A program made the translations under genes and the position numbers. A DNA stretch of 64,000 nt from Lophium mytilinum. Its lineage: Eukaryota > Ascomycota > Dothideomycetes > Mytilinidiales > Mytilinidiaceae. Shown one piece after another: positions 11,554 to 23,665 of the stretch; position 1 is the stretch's first letter, and every line of letters begins with the position of its first letter. The stretch is from the NCBI GenBank assembly GCA_010093605.1, contig MU004196.1:1060449-1124448 (forward strand), in the 5' to 3' direction. The notes beneath the pieces are model-generated. The model was not told the origin of the DNA, ran no database searches, and was given only the letters and a program-made list of their open reading frames with translations.

Positions 11554-12079
11554 AGGGATGGTGTTGAGCTGGGTTGCGGGTATGAATGTCTCTGGGATGA
11601 GACACCTGCCTCCCTCGAACGGACCTTTTCCTTCCGTGGTCCTCTTGTTTCCTTTTCTCTGATACTCTCTTTCTCTCTCTCGAATCGGCCTATGGCCTCT
11701 CTGCATCCAATTCGGCGTCCACGGCGCAGATACTCTGAGGGAACAATACCTTGGAAAAAGCCTCTGGGTTGGGCACGTTGGGTGTCCTTGGCGTCAACGA
11801 CGCTCACGTTCGTTCTGAAAGAGCGAATGGCTGCTGTTCTACTACTGTTTTGGTTATTGATTTGGAGCCTGCGGCTCGAGTATCAGGTGCTTTAGCTTGA
11901 GCCTCAGAGCTGTGGAAAACACTTGAGCGAGGTGTTTGTTATGGGCAGTTCCTTGATGAAGTACTATAGGTAGCGATTACAGTGACATTCAACTACATTG
12001 AGAGTGAGTTTGGTGGTGGTTGAGTGAGTCAAGAACTAGGAACGGTAATTTCCGATTCGCTGAACGAATGCGCCCATGA
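11554..12079. other. Intergenic, 3' region
   Basis: Nothing is recognised. A CT-rich tract follows the stop codon at about 11620-11690. Confidence 0.4.
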
Positions 12080-12290
12080 CTGTCTACTTCAATAACTTGG
12101 CCAAATCGACTTCAAATTGCAGAGTGGCTCCCGTTACCACATCTCACGAACTCAACATCAAGCCTCTTTCTGTCGCCTAATCTGAAGTGAACTCCAATAA
12201 CACGCCCAAACTGACTTCAAATCACACGGACTAGCTCCCGTTAGTACATCTCACCACCTCAAAATTAACTCTATTCCTGTAGTCTGATTC
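12080..12290 (-). repeat. Two inverted copies of the 107-bp repeat
   Basis: Read on the minus strand, this shows the same order of blocks as the array at 8120-8730: GAGTTAATTTTGAGGTGGTG, then GAGATGTACTAACGGGAGC, then CCGTGTGATTTGAAGTCAG and a GGGCGTGTTATTG end. About two units are present (cores near 12145 and 12250). Confidence 0.75.
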
Positions 12291-12579
12291 CTAGTGTGTA
12301 AGGGAGGGCAATGCACCAACACGGGCGAGAGCGAGATCTCAAATACTAGGATATAGAATTATCGTCTAGTCATCGCTATAGAAAATTCCCAGCATCTATA
12401 AATGCCATGTTAAGTACTCCTCCAATGCCGTCTTCCCGCACAATGTGTATCCTGTGTACTCCTTTTCCCAACCAAATCCAGCAAATGCAATGCATGCGAT
12501 TCCGAGCCACAATCTAGAAGAGGTAGAAAGAAGCTAAAGTCGTCGGATAAGAAATAAGTCGGATAGATCAGCCGTGTCG

Positions 12580-14816
12580 TCATCTAGAAACCACTTGGCC
12601 ATTCGCTTGGGGCTGCCAGAGGGGCCAGTAGCTTTCAGAGCCTTTCGCCAGGGCGCCTCTTTCCCATATCAGTGACGGCTTAGCCGACAGAGATGCGAGG
12701 TGGTTTGATCGGAGGTCGTTGAGCGCGTCGCGGAGCTCTTTCACGCCGAGTATGACCCAGCCGAGTTCACGAGTTTCGTTTTTTCGCAACGCGATAGACG
12801 CATGAAGGCGTTCCATGAGCGGGACCAGCCGAGAGAGGTTTGGTGGGAGACGATACCCTGATATACGTTAGAGCTGCCTCTACAAAGGTTGCTATTTATA
12901 GAACTCACTCCATGATGATTCCACCCATGCCGTCACCGCCAGTCGATCGAGTAAGAACTGAGACAGTACAGAAACCCAACCAAGTTGAGATTCCGTAATC
13001 GCAGACGTGGAGAATGAATTGTGTGGCTGGTGGGCTGCATATTGAGAAGCCTGGCCATTCTGTGCTGTTGCTGGGGACAGCGTCAGGCTTCGACTCAGGT
13101 GGACTGGCCAGCAGAGCACCGCGTATCGGAGTAGAGGAAATGCAGTTTCAAAGTCCTTCTTGTCGGTTACGATTTCCATAGGGACGTCCTCGTCTGAAGA
13201 CTGGCTGTAAAAGCCACTGTCCCCGGACCGCTCGGTTTGGACGGTTCGTAGCGAAGCACCGGAGCTTATCGAAGGCCCTCGAAGCTGCTGGAGCTCAGAA
13301 GCTTCTAGGGGTTGTTTCGGGATGTCATGCGCCAGATACGAGATGCAGCGCGAAGCGAGATGAGCATGCATAGCGCTTTCATCGAACAGAGAGAAATCAA
13401 ACACAACGCACTGATTCGACTGCAAGTGCTCCTTCACAGATCGATGAGTGAAGACCGGGGTTCCGTAGGGGTCCAAACCAGCCAGGCCACCTGTAATTTC
13501 TGCAACACATTCCGGGAAGTTGGGTAGATATTGCGATTCGGTGGTTGGCTGTCCTGGAATTAGAGCGAGCGCAGTGTGGAGAGCTGGGATGGTGAGCGGT
13601 TTGATGGGATGAGCAAGCCATCTGAATATGTCCGCCGTTATGGTCTTCTCTCTCTCGTTCCTTCGGGTGAGCGTATGGAGAATACCGTTGTAGAGAGCGC
13701 CAAGTCCTCTCAGATGGTTCTGTCTGTGCAGTGTGTCATATCTTTCTTGGGGAGCCAAAGCAGCCGAATTAAGGAATTGCTCAAAGAGAGTCGCCCACAG
13801 GAACACTCCGTCTGCTCGGCGCGTGACTTCCTCTGTGACTGCTAGGTCGATAATTTGCTCCCCGAAAAGGCCTCTGGATTCCATTGACTCTATCCCTGAA
13901 TGAAGGAATCTTCCAATATCCTCAAAGTTCTCGTGATTGCTCAGCACCACCCGCCAGTTTGAAGGGGGCCCGCAGTTCTGATATTCCTGTGGAAAGCTCA
14001 TGGAAGGTCGCCCCAGAAGGAGTATTTTGCACTCTTCAGAGCTGCACAGGTCATAGACGGCGGCAAGAAACAGCTCGTTGTCATAGCATTCGTCCACTCC
14101 GTCAAAGACCAAGAAGGTCGGGCAATGCCGCACAAGAATCCGAACGACACAAACTACATCGTCGAACGATGGCTGCTGCTGGCCACTAGACTCCTTCTCA
14201 ATCCAGAAAGCCAAGTGATGCATGGCGTCGCGGTCATGTTGATGGGCTTCAAGCAACTGGGTTGCAACCGCGCGGAAAGCCTGCATCGAACTCCTGTGCG
14301 TGTCCGGATTCCTGCCAATGAAATGGAAGAAAGCGACGGCGTGCTTCTCCGGCCGTACGTGGTGTAGGGGCCCCTCGGGAGCCTTCAGGTCATCGACAAT
14401 GATACTAGAGAGAAAAGTCTTGCCAAAGCCGGGTTTCGCTTCAATCAATCAATATCAAAAAAACACCAGGACTTGTATTGCTTGCGGACACACACCTTCG
14501 ACGGCGAGGATGCCGCGGACATTGATTGGCTCCTTGCCTCGAAGCTGAGCAGTCCGCCATGCTTGATACCTGCGGTCTGCAAGAAACCACCGCCCCGTCC
14601 CATCCCATCGCCGGCGGACGGTCTGTTGGTAGGAGGTTTTCCAGTCCGGGGCCGACAGCCATGCCCGGATGCGCTCGACTCGCTGTGCTGCTTCCTGTCA
14701 GTGCCAAATCCAATTGCGCAATGGAGGGGGGACATCGGACCGGCAGATCTGCGCTGCTTTAGAAATTCTTCGGCAGTTCGGTTTTCATCCAGCTGGTCTG
14801 GATTGGGCGCAGCCAT
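12580..14816 (-). CDS. NACHT-type P-loop NTPase (fungal NLR-like)
   Basis: Proposed exons are 14816-14741, 14690-14496, 14438-12909 and 12857-12580, giving 692 aa. The Walker A motif is KPGFGKT (residues 92-98) and the Walker B-like motif is FLVFDGVDE (about 199-207), followed by the usual RPSMSFP and GVFLWATLF segments of fungal NACHT proteins. Upstream, WLSAPDWKTSYQQTVRRRW and GRWFLADRRYQAW match the linker seen before NACHT domains. No ankyrin, WD40 or TPR repeats follow, and no recognisable N-terminal effector domain precedes, so the protein is short for the class. Such STAND proteins act in fungal non-self recognition. The first intron (14691-14740, AAG acceptor) is the least certain; the others are strong. 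Confidence 0.8.
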
Positions 14817-15385
14817 TCCCTGAGCTGGAGAGGAGTTGTGGCAGACATGGGGAAGCAGACGGCGCGCGCGATGCAGAGTCTTTAGCAGAGGGCGGAGAGC
14901 GATCCATGGTGCAAACGGGCAGCTCCCACACTGGAGGCTGAACGATTGCGAGCGCGGGTCGTACCTTGCAGAAGCAATTCAGTAGTCATCGACGCCGGAT
15001 CCGTCGTGGGGGACGGGAGCACCACTTGTCCGCCGCGGGCACCACCCCACGCCAATGCTGCCAGGTGGTCCCGATTCACAAAGGTGGAGCGCTGCCAGCC
15101 CGGGGTGGGATTGATGGGAGGGGAGACGCTGCGGGTGGCCAGCGGGTGGCCAGCGGGCAGCATGCGCCTGTCCGCCGCAAAGCGTCCCGATTCGGCGCCG
15201 TGGTGGCATTTGGTAATGAGAAAAAGCAGCTCTTGGCACGCTCAGATATAGGTAGTAGGTAGGCAATGTCTGCTCAGGGTATCTCCAACCACCAGCCTCG
15301 CGGCTCCTCCCGCCGCCTCTATAGTACAATACAGACAAAACGCTGTCTACCGAACAATGCTCCAACCCGCACTGACACACCAGCC
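14817..15385. other. Intergenic: NACHT gene upstream, NEM1 3' region
   Basis: A 569-bp GC-rich stretch. A short direct repeat GGTGGCCAGCG occurs at about 15135-15155. No gene is seen. Confidence 0.4.
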
Positions 15386-17079
15386 TCACGCCGTCTGCGG
15401 CTGGCCCAAGCGCAGCGCCAACAATGCCCGTACGTCCGTCACGTACTGCAGGCCCTCTAGCAGTGGGATGAGATGCAGCAGATCATTGTCCGTTGGGTCG
15501 CTTATCCAACCTTCAATGGGTATGGCATTGTCTGGAGATCAGGTCAGCGGGCGGCGACCGTATTGTTGGGCCGGAAGCAAACATACCTTCGTTAAATATG
15601 TAGCTCATTGGACTGTTGTCCACGATCATGACTTTGCTCAGGTCCGGCTCAACTTGCGCGAGGTCTTTGATATATGCCCCGTTCCGGAACGTGCAATGCT
15701 GGCGGTAGTATCGTCCCGCAAAGTATTTCCTCTCCACTTCAAGCCAATCGATGACCGGATCGGCGTACTCCTGGACCGATGCAGTGAAGACAATCAAATT
15801 GTACCATTTGCAAACCTGATGCCGACATGTTAGCTGCGGCCGTTAATGGAATTCGATGACTACAAACCTTGCGCAAGAACTCGTCGCAATGTGGTCGCTT
15901 ATGCACGTAATACAGAATTGGAACCTGGGGGCCGATCATTGTGCCTCCCGCGCCGACAGGCTGTTGAAGCTTGACTTCCACCATGTGGCCAGTAGTATAT
16001 CTACCGCCTTTAGCCATGCTGTGTATTAGCGTCTCATCTAGATCGATTATGAGGGTTTTCTGATGTGGGCCGACTGCTGACACCCCGGACGTGGTGTATG
16101 AGGGCTGCCTTCTCGGCACCAAAGGCCGTGGTGGCTGTGGAGCTCGAGGGAATTTAGTGAGCTTCGCGGACGAAGCGGGACTGGTGGGTGACTTCAAGGC
16201 AGCTGCAGCTTCTGCCGATACCTGCTCTGTCGAGCCGGATGCGCCTCTTTGAGCCTGTCCCTTCTTTGCCTTTCGCTGTCTCAATGCGTCTTCGTTGTGA
16301 AGTTTGATGCGGATTGATCGCTTGGCCGGTGCAATTTCCTCTGCCGAGGTTGATGCCATCGACTTCGACCGTGTATGGCGCGAGGGTGTATCATTGTCCT
16401 CGTCCCGGGTGGGAGGTCTCTCACTGTCGACCTCGGAGTCTGACGTTATTGCTGTCGATGTTGACGCGATGGATGGGGACCGTCTTGTAGGTCTCTTAAG
16501 ACGCGGCTTCCCTGTGTTGACCCTTCGGGCTTCGCGGTCTTCCCTCTCTGCCGAGTCCGAATTATCCCGGCTCTTCAGTTTTTCTGCCACAGGTCCCCGC
16601 CGCTTGCGAGAGAATGGACGCGCTATTTTGTATACCGGAGAGAGGATGGAGAAATGGCCTTCGTCATCGTAGAAACAGGCAATGACATATGTGCCGGGTG
16701 CTACTATAGCCGTGATTAGAACCTTGAGCGTCCCCACGACGGCTTGTGAAACGCGCTTTGGTATGAGCCAAGTCCTCGACACATTGGGCTCTGGATATGA
16801 CCCGTCCCGTGAATCGCCGAGTAGGGGGGACTTCTCATCGAATTGGGATGCATAGGCGTCGTCTCCGTTGGAGGCAAGAGCCTCCGCTTTAGTGGCAACC
16901 ATGTCGCCTTTATCATTTACAGCTTCTATGCCAGACAGACCCTCATCATTCTTGTGTTGTGCTGTGTATGTAGGCCGAGGATCCGCTGTGAGGATGTTGC
17001 TTTCTGATCCCGCGCGTGACCGTTGAGGGCTAGGAGGGGGAGTTGAGCCGATGGCGGAAAGGATGTTCAGAGAGTTCAT
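15386..17079 (-). CDS. NEM1: NEM1, catalytic subunit of the Nem1-Spo7 lipin phosphatase
   Basis: Exons 17079-15868, 15815-15587 and 15531-15386 give 528 aa. A hydrophobic segment near 112-137 fits the membrane anchor. The C-terminal half is a CTD-phosphatase-like (FCP1/NIF) domain with the catalytic DLDETLIHS (from residue 346), then VFTASVQEYADPVIDW, KVMIVDNSP and DNAIPIEGW across the last splice site. Nem1 with Spo7 dephosphorylates lipin/Pah1 at the nuclear envelope and ER, controlling triacylglycerol and phospholipid synthesis. The frame stays open upstream to 17421, but only with a GTG start; the ATG of MNSLNILSAIG is the likely start. The linker (150-330) is Ser/Arg-rich and disordered. 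Confidence 0.93.
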
Positions 17080-17509
17080 GCTCCGGGGCAAGCCATGAAC
17101 GAGTGAATGACGACCTCCAAGAGCTTCTACGGGGATAAAATGGCGATGCGCCTGGGTTCGGATACGAGACTCTGCGCTTGTTGAGGCGCGCTCTGGGTGA
17201 GATTTGCGGCGCGGAGTTCGGAAGGGCTGGGAGGACAGGCGCGGAACGGTTTCAACCCGTGGCACCTCTGGAGAACCTTGAGCGGGCCGGGGGTTTGATG
17301 AGCCACGAGCGCAGACGAAAGAGGCGTTGGTTGAAAGGCAAAATATGCAGAGTGCTGGTCGGGCGATGTTTCGAAGCAATAAGCAATGACGACGGCTCTC
17401 CCGAGGCCCGTGGGCTTCCACGTGATATCAATATTGACTTCATATCGCCGAGGTACGCCAATGAACTTTCAACACCCGTCATCAGATAAGCAAAACAATC
17501 GCAATTCAC
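17080..17509. promoter_or_regulatory. NEM1 upstream region
   Basis: The NEM1 frame extends without ATG through part of this. No other gene is visible before the repeat array. Confidence 0.4.
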
Positions 17510-18400
17510 AGGTTCGTAAACGTTACATCCTATCGTAGATTAAGAAAATAGGCCAGGGGACTCCAGACAGCGCTACCACACATCCAAAGCGATTCCTATC
17601 ATCAAGTCAATATACTGTACACATACCTCTGAAGCTCTGAATTGAACAAGCCGAGTTCTCGAACTGTAGCCCTCCATGAGGAGTTGAAGCGCTTCGATAG
17701 CGTAATAATACCCCTTCAATGCCTATCAGATTCACGTAGTCCAAAACGTTACATCCTATTTCAATCTCGTATACCAAGCTAGAGGACTTCAGACGGCGCT
17801 ATCACACCGGCAAAGCATCTGCGTGCAGCACCTGATTCTATCGGGCTGGTAACATGAATAGATTTGAAGGCCTAGAATCTCATTGTTGAGTTTTTGAGAT
17901 TATCGCCCTTCCTGAGGAGTTGAAGCGCTTCAATAGCGTAAGAGTACCCTTCCAATGCCTATCTGATTCATGTAGTCTGAAACGTTACATCCTGTTCTGA
18001 ATTGGTGTACTAAGCCAAAGGACTTCAGACGGCGCTATTACACCGGCAAAACGACTGCGTGCAGCACCTGATTCTATGATGCTAGAAATATGAATAGATT
18101 AAAGGCTTGAAATCTCACTGCTGATTTCTTTACATTATAGCCGTTGATAAGTAGTTGAATAGCTTTAACAGTGTAAGAAGCCCCTTCCACTACCTATCTA
18201 ATTCATGTAGTGTAAAACCTTACATCCTGCCCTAAAAAAGTTAGAGGACTGGAGGACTTCAGACGGCGCTATCACGCATCTAAACGCCTGGTACTATAAG
18301 GTCAGCAGCACGAATAGTTCTGAAGCTCTGGATTCGGTACACTGAGCCTTTGAATTGCAACCTTTGATGAGGAGTTGAAGCGCTTCAACACCGTATCCAG
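17510..18400. repeat. Tandem array, four diverged copies of a ~235-bp unit
   Basis: The block AACGTTACATCCT recurs at about 17519, 17745, 17981 and (as AACCTTACATCCT) 18217, spaced 226, 236 and 236 bp. Each unit also carries GGACTTCAGACGGCGCTAT, GCGTGCAGCACCTGATTC and GAGGAGTTGAAGCGCTTC in the same order. The last copy is shortened. No reading frame is kept among copies. The GTTACATCCTG block resembles one at 45.0-45.7 kb. Confidence 0.85.
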
Positions 18401-18635
18401 ATTAGCAGTTTGAAGATACACCCCTCCCAATTTGAAGAATAAATAATCATATTAAATAAATCAACTCGATCTACACGGCCTATCCAGAAGGCCAAGTCAT
18501 GGGTCTGTAAATCAGCCCGGGGTATAACCATATTTTCCGAGTGCAGACTACTCTTAAAAGTGCTCCAATGCATGCCCTATTGCGCCAAAATTGAAAGAAG
18601 AATCGAAAAATTTGGACCATTACTCTCTCTACTAT

Positions 18636-20573
18636 CTACATCATCAGCATGTTCTGCACGTTTCGTGCGTGTTTGGCCTCCGCCTCCGCCCTCTCCCTCC
18701 CCAACTTCTCCAACAAGTACGCCCACGACTGGGGCGTCGGCGCCTTTGCGATGTCTAGGGACTTCTTGTAACTTGGGCAAAGAACCAGAACCTCCGGTGC
18801 CATTGGGGGGACCATTTCCGCCGCTTTTTGGAAGAATTCTTCCTTTCTCTCCGTCTTCAACCGCGCGTTCTCGTTACGGACCCTCCGAGCTTCCTCTTTC
18901 TCGAACTTCTCGATCTTTAGGGCAAACTCTACCCTCTCTGTCGCCAACCTCTGCTTCTCCTCCAAGTACTGCCTTTTCTCATCCGCCGAGGCGGCATTCA
19001 GGTCTGGGAACGTGGTCAAGAACTCGTTAATCGCGTTGTTTAGCTCCGTGGTGTGGAAGATGCTGGTGCTGAACCGCTCTGTGGCGGGCCCGGCCTTCGT
19101 GTAGTTCTTCCAGGAATCTTTAGTACCGGATGGGACACATTTCAGGACTTCAGGCGCGAGGGCAACGTGTGCTTGACCTAGCCTCTGCTTGATGGTATTG
19201 AGCGCGTCCTGCTGCTATAAGACGAGTTAGTAACATTCCAAACTACTCAGAGCCGGAAAACATACCACAACGAGCTCTGTGCTCATGTGAGCCTGGCACA
19301 AACGCTTGCAAAAGGCCCAATACGTCTTCCTCGCGAGCTTGTCCTCACACCCTGTCACCTGGCAGCCCTTACGATTACTAAGAAGGTTCGCGTATTGTTC
19401 CTCGGAGAGTCCAGGCAGAGGGTCTGGAATCTCGTTGCCGTAGGTATTGACTCGGCTGTCTCGCCATACTGCGGTGTGATTGGCAAGCAGTGGCATGAAG
19501 AACTGCATGTCGCGACATGTGAGAAGGGTGTTCGGGTGACTCCACTTGAAGACGTTGTTCCAGATACACGCTGATACTGGTGTTCTGACCGGGTTGCTGA
19601 CGCGGAGTTTAGTAGGTCGAGGGTTTGGGTCTTGCGTGTCCTTTGGCTCAGAGCGCTTGCGCTTTTTCGAGACGGCCGCCTTGGGTACCTCGTGTTGGAT
19701 GTGACGGAGGGGCTGTAGAGGCTCAACAGTTTGCGTGGACTGTAAAGAATGAGCCTGATCGGTAGATAGAGTCGCGGTGGCAGAGTGGGCGGGCTCATTG
19801 AGCTGCTGGAAGGCGGACGTGGGGGCAGGCTGGTACGTTGTGTCGACGTGCTGCTGTGCGGAAGGTGTGGGTTGGTGGGTAGAGTTAGAAGACTGTCGCA
19901 TCCAGTTGAGTGGGTTCAGAGCAGTCTGGAGAGGTTGGTGGAGTCGGCTGAAGTGCTGCTGAGCAGGAACGACAGGTCGGTCGGAGGAGTCAGGAGACGG
20001 ACGCATCTGGTCGAGGTGCTGTCGAGTTGTTTGGGAAGGCTGGTTGAGCTGGCCAAAGCGGTACTCGGTAGGAGTGCTGGCTTGGTAAGGATCTTCGAGC
20101 GGATGTCGGATGGACTGCTGATACGTCTGCTGGGGAGGAGGCTGGTAGATCTGGCCGAAGCGCTGCGGGGGGGGAGGGGTGACTCGATGGGCACTGTCCA
20201 GCGATTGTCGGGCTGACTGCTGAAGAGGCTCGTGCATCTGGACGAAGTGCTGCTGGGCAAGAGGGTTGCGGTTCATCGGGTCCTGGATTGGATCGTGTTG
20301 TTGCTGAGTTGATCGCGGGTGCTGGTCTAGAGGGCCGTGGGGAAGCAGCCGCTCAGCCTGGTAGGCATGATAGCGAAAAGGCGGATCTGAGCCGAAACCC
20401 TGTTGGCCAGATTGGTCGTGTTGTTGCATAGCGTCGAGGGGTTGACCGGCCGGCTTAACAGTCTGGCCGTGTTGCGCATTGCGGATATGGCGACGGAAGT
20501 TTAAGTAGCCTTCGACGCCTATCAGAGACCTGGTGGCCTCTTGAGGATCGACCTTGAAGCTGACATCGCCCAT
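18636..20573 (-). CDS. Gln/Pro-rich protein with a Cys-rich YWAF motif
   Basis: Two exons (20573-19266 and 19214-18636, intron 51 nt) give 628 aa. Residues ~50-330 are Gln-, Pro- and Ser-rich with loose repeats of about 35 aa built on QRFGQ/QHF..L..PLQ. A basic block KKRKRSEPK follows and could be a nuclear signal. The conserved part holds a Cys/His cluster, GCQVTGCEDKLARKTYWAFC then KRLCQAH, resembling the zinc-binding patch behind F-box domains in some fungal proteins (RK.YWAF..R.C). The C-terminal ~190 aa are highly charged and predicted helical. The start is the ATG of MGDVSFKVDP; the longer open frame to 20822 starts with TTG. Function not known; a regulatory role is only a guess. Confidence 0.78.
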
Positions 20574-21553
20574 GGTGACGGTTCCAAGGTGCACAGATGT
20601 CGGAGAAGAAAGAGGCGGTGATTGAGACGGAGATGGAGGTGGAGATGGAGATGGAGATGCAGATGCAGACGCAACAAGTGGAAAGGTGATCAGAGCGCGA
20701 GCCGACGAGGTCAGCAGGCTAGCGAAAGTAAAAGGGTAAAGAGAGTCGACGCAGAAGAAATGTGTCGGTGGATGGTGCAAGGAAAGGTGTTGAGGTCGCT
20801 GGTGTAGAAGATATAGTGGCAAGCGAAACTGTCCATTATTGTGCGGGCGAACAATAGCAGGTGCGCCTTTTACTTAGGTGAAGTTCGCAGAGGCGGCCCG
20901 CGCCAATTCCACGTGGCTTATATTATTGTGCGGAAAATCCCTTTGGTACCAGTGATTCGCTGGAGCAAAAGAGGCACTGTAGCCTTCCAGAGTGCTCAAA
21001 TTACTTTGCTGCTGAGCGCTCTGATGTTGGCGATGACGGTCGACGGGGGTTGATGCCGCTGTGGCGGAATGCCTCCGAGGCGGCCACGTGACATTGGTTC
21101 CACCCCTGCACGAAATAGCGGCTCCACATACCGCGGAAAGCTTGGCCTTTGGTTGGAGGCTCAGGGGCGTTTGAGACACTCCATGAGCAGCTACACTCCG
21201 GAGCTTAGGTCTGTATCGTAAGGAATTTGGGTCAGCCTCATCACCGCGTTGATAGTCGACTTCCGAATGGGTTTCCGTTCGAGCATAATACTATCGCACG
21301 GCCGGGTAGCGAATCATTCGTGAATAAGCATTGAGCATAATGTTGTAGGTAGGTACTTTGTGGCCATGTTAATTGACCCTTTCAAGCCTCAAGACAGCAG
21401 AGCTTAGGACTAGGCCTCTATCTATGTTACCTCAAGAACGTCTTCCTTACTTATCATCCCTCACGATTACACAATTCAACATGTCGGTAGCAAAGTATGA
21501 CAGATTTCGGTTGCTAATACGGTGGGATATCGACAATCGCCATGTTGTGAACA
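20574..21553. promoter_or_regulatory. Divergent upstream region
   Basis: A ~980-bp stretch between two divergent genes. The 5' end of the minus-strand gene carries a GGAGAT/GGTGGA purine-rich repeat at 20620-20680. No gene is seen. Confidence 0.4.
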
Positions 21554-23665
21554 ATGACGACTACACGGGATGCATATGAAACCGCCGATGCCCCCATCCC
21601 AACGCTGACACCGCAGAATACAAAATCCGGCATGTCCTTCTTGCAACTCGAAGGCCTCCATGTCTTTGTGACAGGGGCGGCGGGAGGGATTGGATCAAGC
21701 ATAGTTACCGAATTCCTGGGTAAAGATCGCGAAATCTATTGCGCAGATGGTGGAATTCTCATGCTGACCGGACTGCAGCGCAAGGATGCAATGTTACTGG
21801 CCATGATCTGAAACAGAACACGGCTTTGGCGCTGTCGCCTCGACTTCATGTTGTACAAGGCGACATCTCCGACGAGAACTCGATCGAGAAATGTATGACT
21901 GCTGCCCGCGAACGCTTTGGCCCAATCCATATACTGGCAGCAAACGCTGGGATTACCGACGAGTCAAATGACTACCCTATATGGGAGATGCCGGCAGAGC
22001 TTTGGGATAGGACCTATGCCGTGAATAATCGTGGTACATTCCTCACTATAAAGCATTTCCTTCGGTCCGCAGACATCTGGCAGAAGGAATGGAACGCCGA
22101 GCTACCAAACCTAGCCATTGTGGTAACGTTAGTGACCTTCAGCCTATCGTTCTCTGAAACCCCAAATTGATGTATTTGGACCAGTGGGAGTGAGTGTGGT
22201 AAGTTTGGGCAAGCTGGGCATGTAGAGTATGCATCCGGAAAGGTATTACTCTTCGTAGATTCGAGGCTAGGACGTCACTCACGCATTATAGGCTGGGCTA
22301 CAGTACGGACTAGTCCGTAGCGTCAAGAACGAGATCGTAAGACTCAACTCGGCGGCAAGAATAAATGCTGTAGCTCCAGGTTGGGTTGACACGCCTTTGA
22401 TTGAAGGGCGCCTAGATGACCCTAAAGAGATGTATCGAGAGGCCCAAGCAACGTAAGACCCTCTCAAACGCTTCAGACTCCATATTGATAAAGGAAGTGT
22501 GCCACTCCGGAAGATTGCAAAACCAACAGATGTGGCCCGCACAGTGGCTTTTTTGGCGTCTCATAGAGCAGCAGGCCACATCAGTGGCCAGTGCATATCC
22601 GTGGATGGGGGTATGGAAGGAAGAATGGTTTGGTCTGAATCCGAGATTGCCCAGAGAACGGAAGACCTACATCTAGCAAGGCCGATGACTACGGGAGCTG
22701 CAACGCCCATTCCCATGAAGATAGCACCACCGCAGAAACCTATCCGATCAATTAAGATTGCAGTATCAATCGATTTCGATGCGGTTTCTGGATGGCTCGG
22801 TACCGGCACTTCTCCTGAGAACAATCTCTCGGACTACAGCTCCGGCTTTTTCTCAGCTCTCGTAGGAGTTCCAAGGCTCCTAAAACTGTTCAAACGACTG
22901 GAAATAGCCGATAAAACTACCTGGTTCGTTCCCATGCATTCTGCAGAGAGCTTTCCAGAGCAGTTTAAGGCAATTCTAGACTCTGGATGTGAATTGGGAT
23001 TGCACGGATATTGTCATGAAGGAGCTCCGCAACTGACGCCAGACCAAGAACGCGATGTTCTCGAACACTGCATCTCGATTGCGACGAAGCTCTCGGGAAA
23101 GAAGCCACGCGGCTACCGCGCACCACTGTATCAGCTTCGAGAAACCACCATTGACTTACTTGAAGAGCATGGCTTTCTGTACGACTCCTCGCTCTCGCAT
23201 CACGATAGCAAGCCTTACCACATACCGCGCCTGCCACCCATAACGCAACCCAACTTCACACCCGAAGCCAGCGCTAAAGAGTGGATGCATCCACTTCCTC
23301 AGCCCGAGTCGCCAACATCCACGACGTTGGTAGAAATTCCGGGGTCGTGGTACGTGGAGGACATGACGCCGCTGCAATTCTGGCCCCACACGCCTAATTC
23401 TCAGGGCTATGTGGATGTTCGATTAATCGAGCGTATGTGGATGGATCGCTTTGACATCCTGCATAGTGAGCTAGCAGAACAAGATGAGGATGAGTTGGTA
23501 GTGTTCCCCCTCATTCTGCACCCTGATACGAGTGGTATGGCCCATGTGATCGGAATGATCGAACGTATATTGAAGTGGCTTCAAGGATGGGAAGACGAGG
23601 TGGAGTTTATGACGTTCGAGACGATTGCAGAGATTTGGAAGAAAGCCGAAAGAAACAAGGCATAG
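21554..23665 (+). CDS. Fusion of SDR dehydrogenase and NodB-type (CE4) deacetylase
   Basis: Exons 21554-21719, 21779-22127, 22185-22242, 22292-22452 and 22498-23665 give 633 aa in one frame. The N-terminal half is a classical short-chain dehydrogenase: TGAAGGIG cofactor loop (40-47), LAANAG, a catalytic Ser in VVTGSECG, YASGK (Tyr187, Lys191) and the C-terminal ISVDGG. Residues ~328-630 form a polysaccharide-deacetylase-like domain with metal Asp in SIDFDAV (337/339), HGYCHEG (His414, His418) and YRAPLYQ. The HGY.HE form is typical of the HpPgdA/PuuE-like CE4 branch, which includes enzymes acting on cyclic imides or allantoin as well as sugars. No signal peptide, so the protein is probably cytosolic. 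The substrate is unknown. Fusion implies two linked steps. The last acceptor is AAG rather than YAG. Confidence 0.85.

Noticed and set aside
10068-11807. Long minus-strand frames (221 and 356 aa) opposite the 659-aa gene
   Set aside because: Low-complexity shadow of a Lys/Ala/Pro-rich coding strand; the plus frame has an intron with proper signals and an ATG, these do not add anything.
17079-17421. N-terminal extension of NEM1 to 17421
   Set aside because: It would start with GTG and has no homology-like content; a fungal nuclear gene should use the ATG at 17079.
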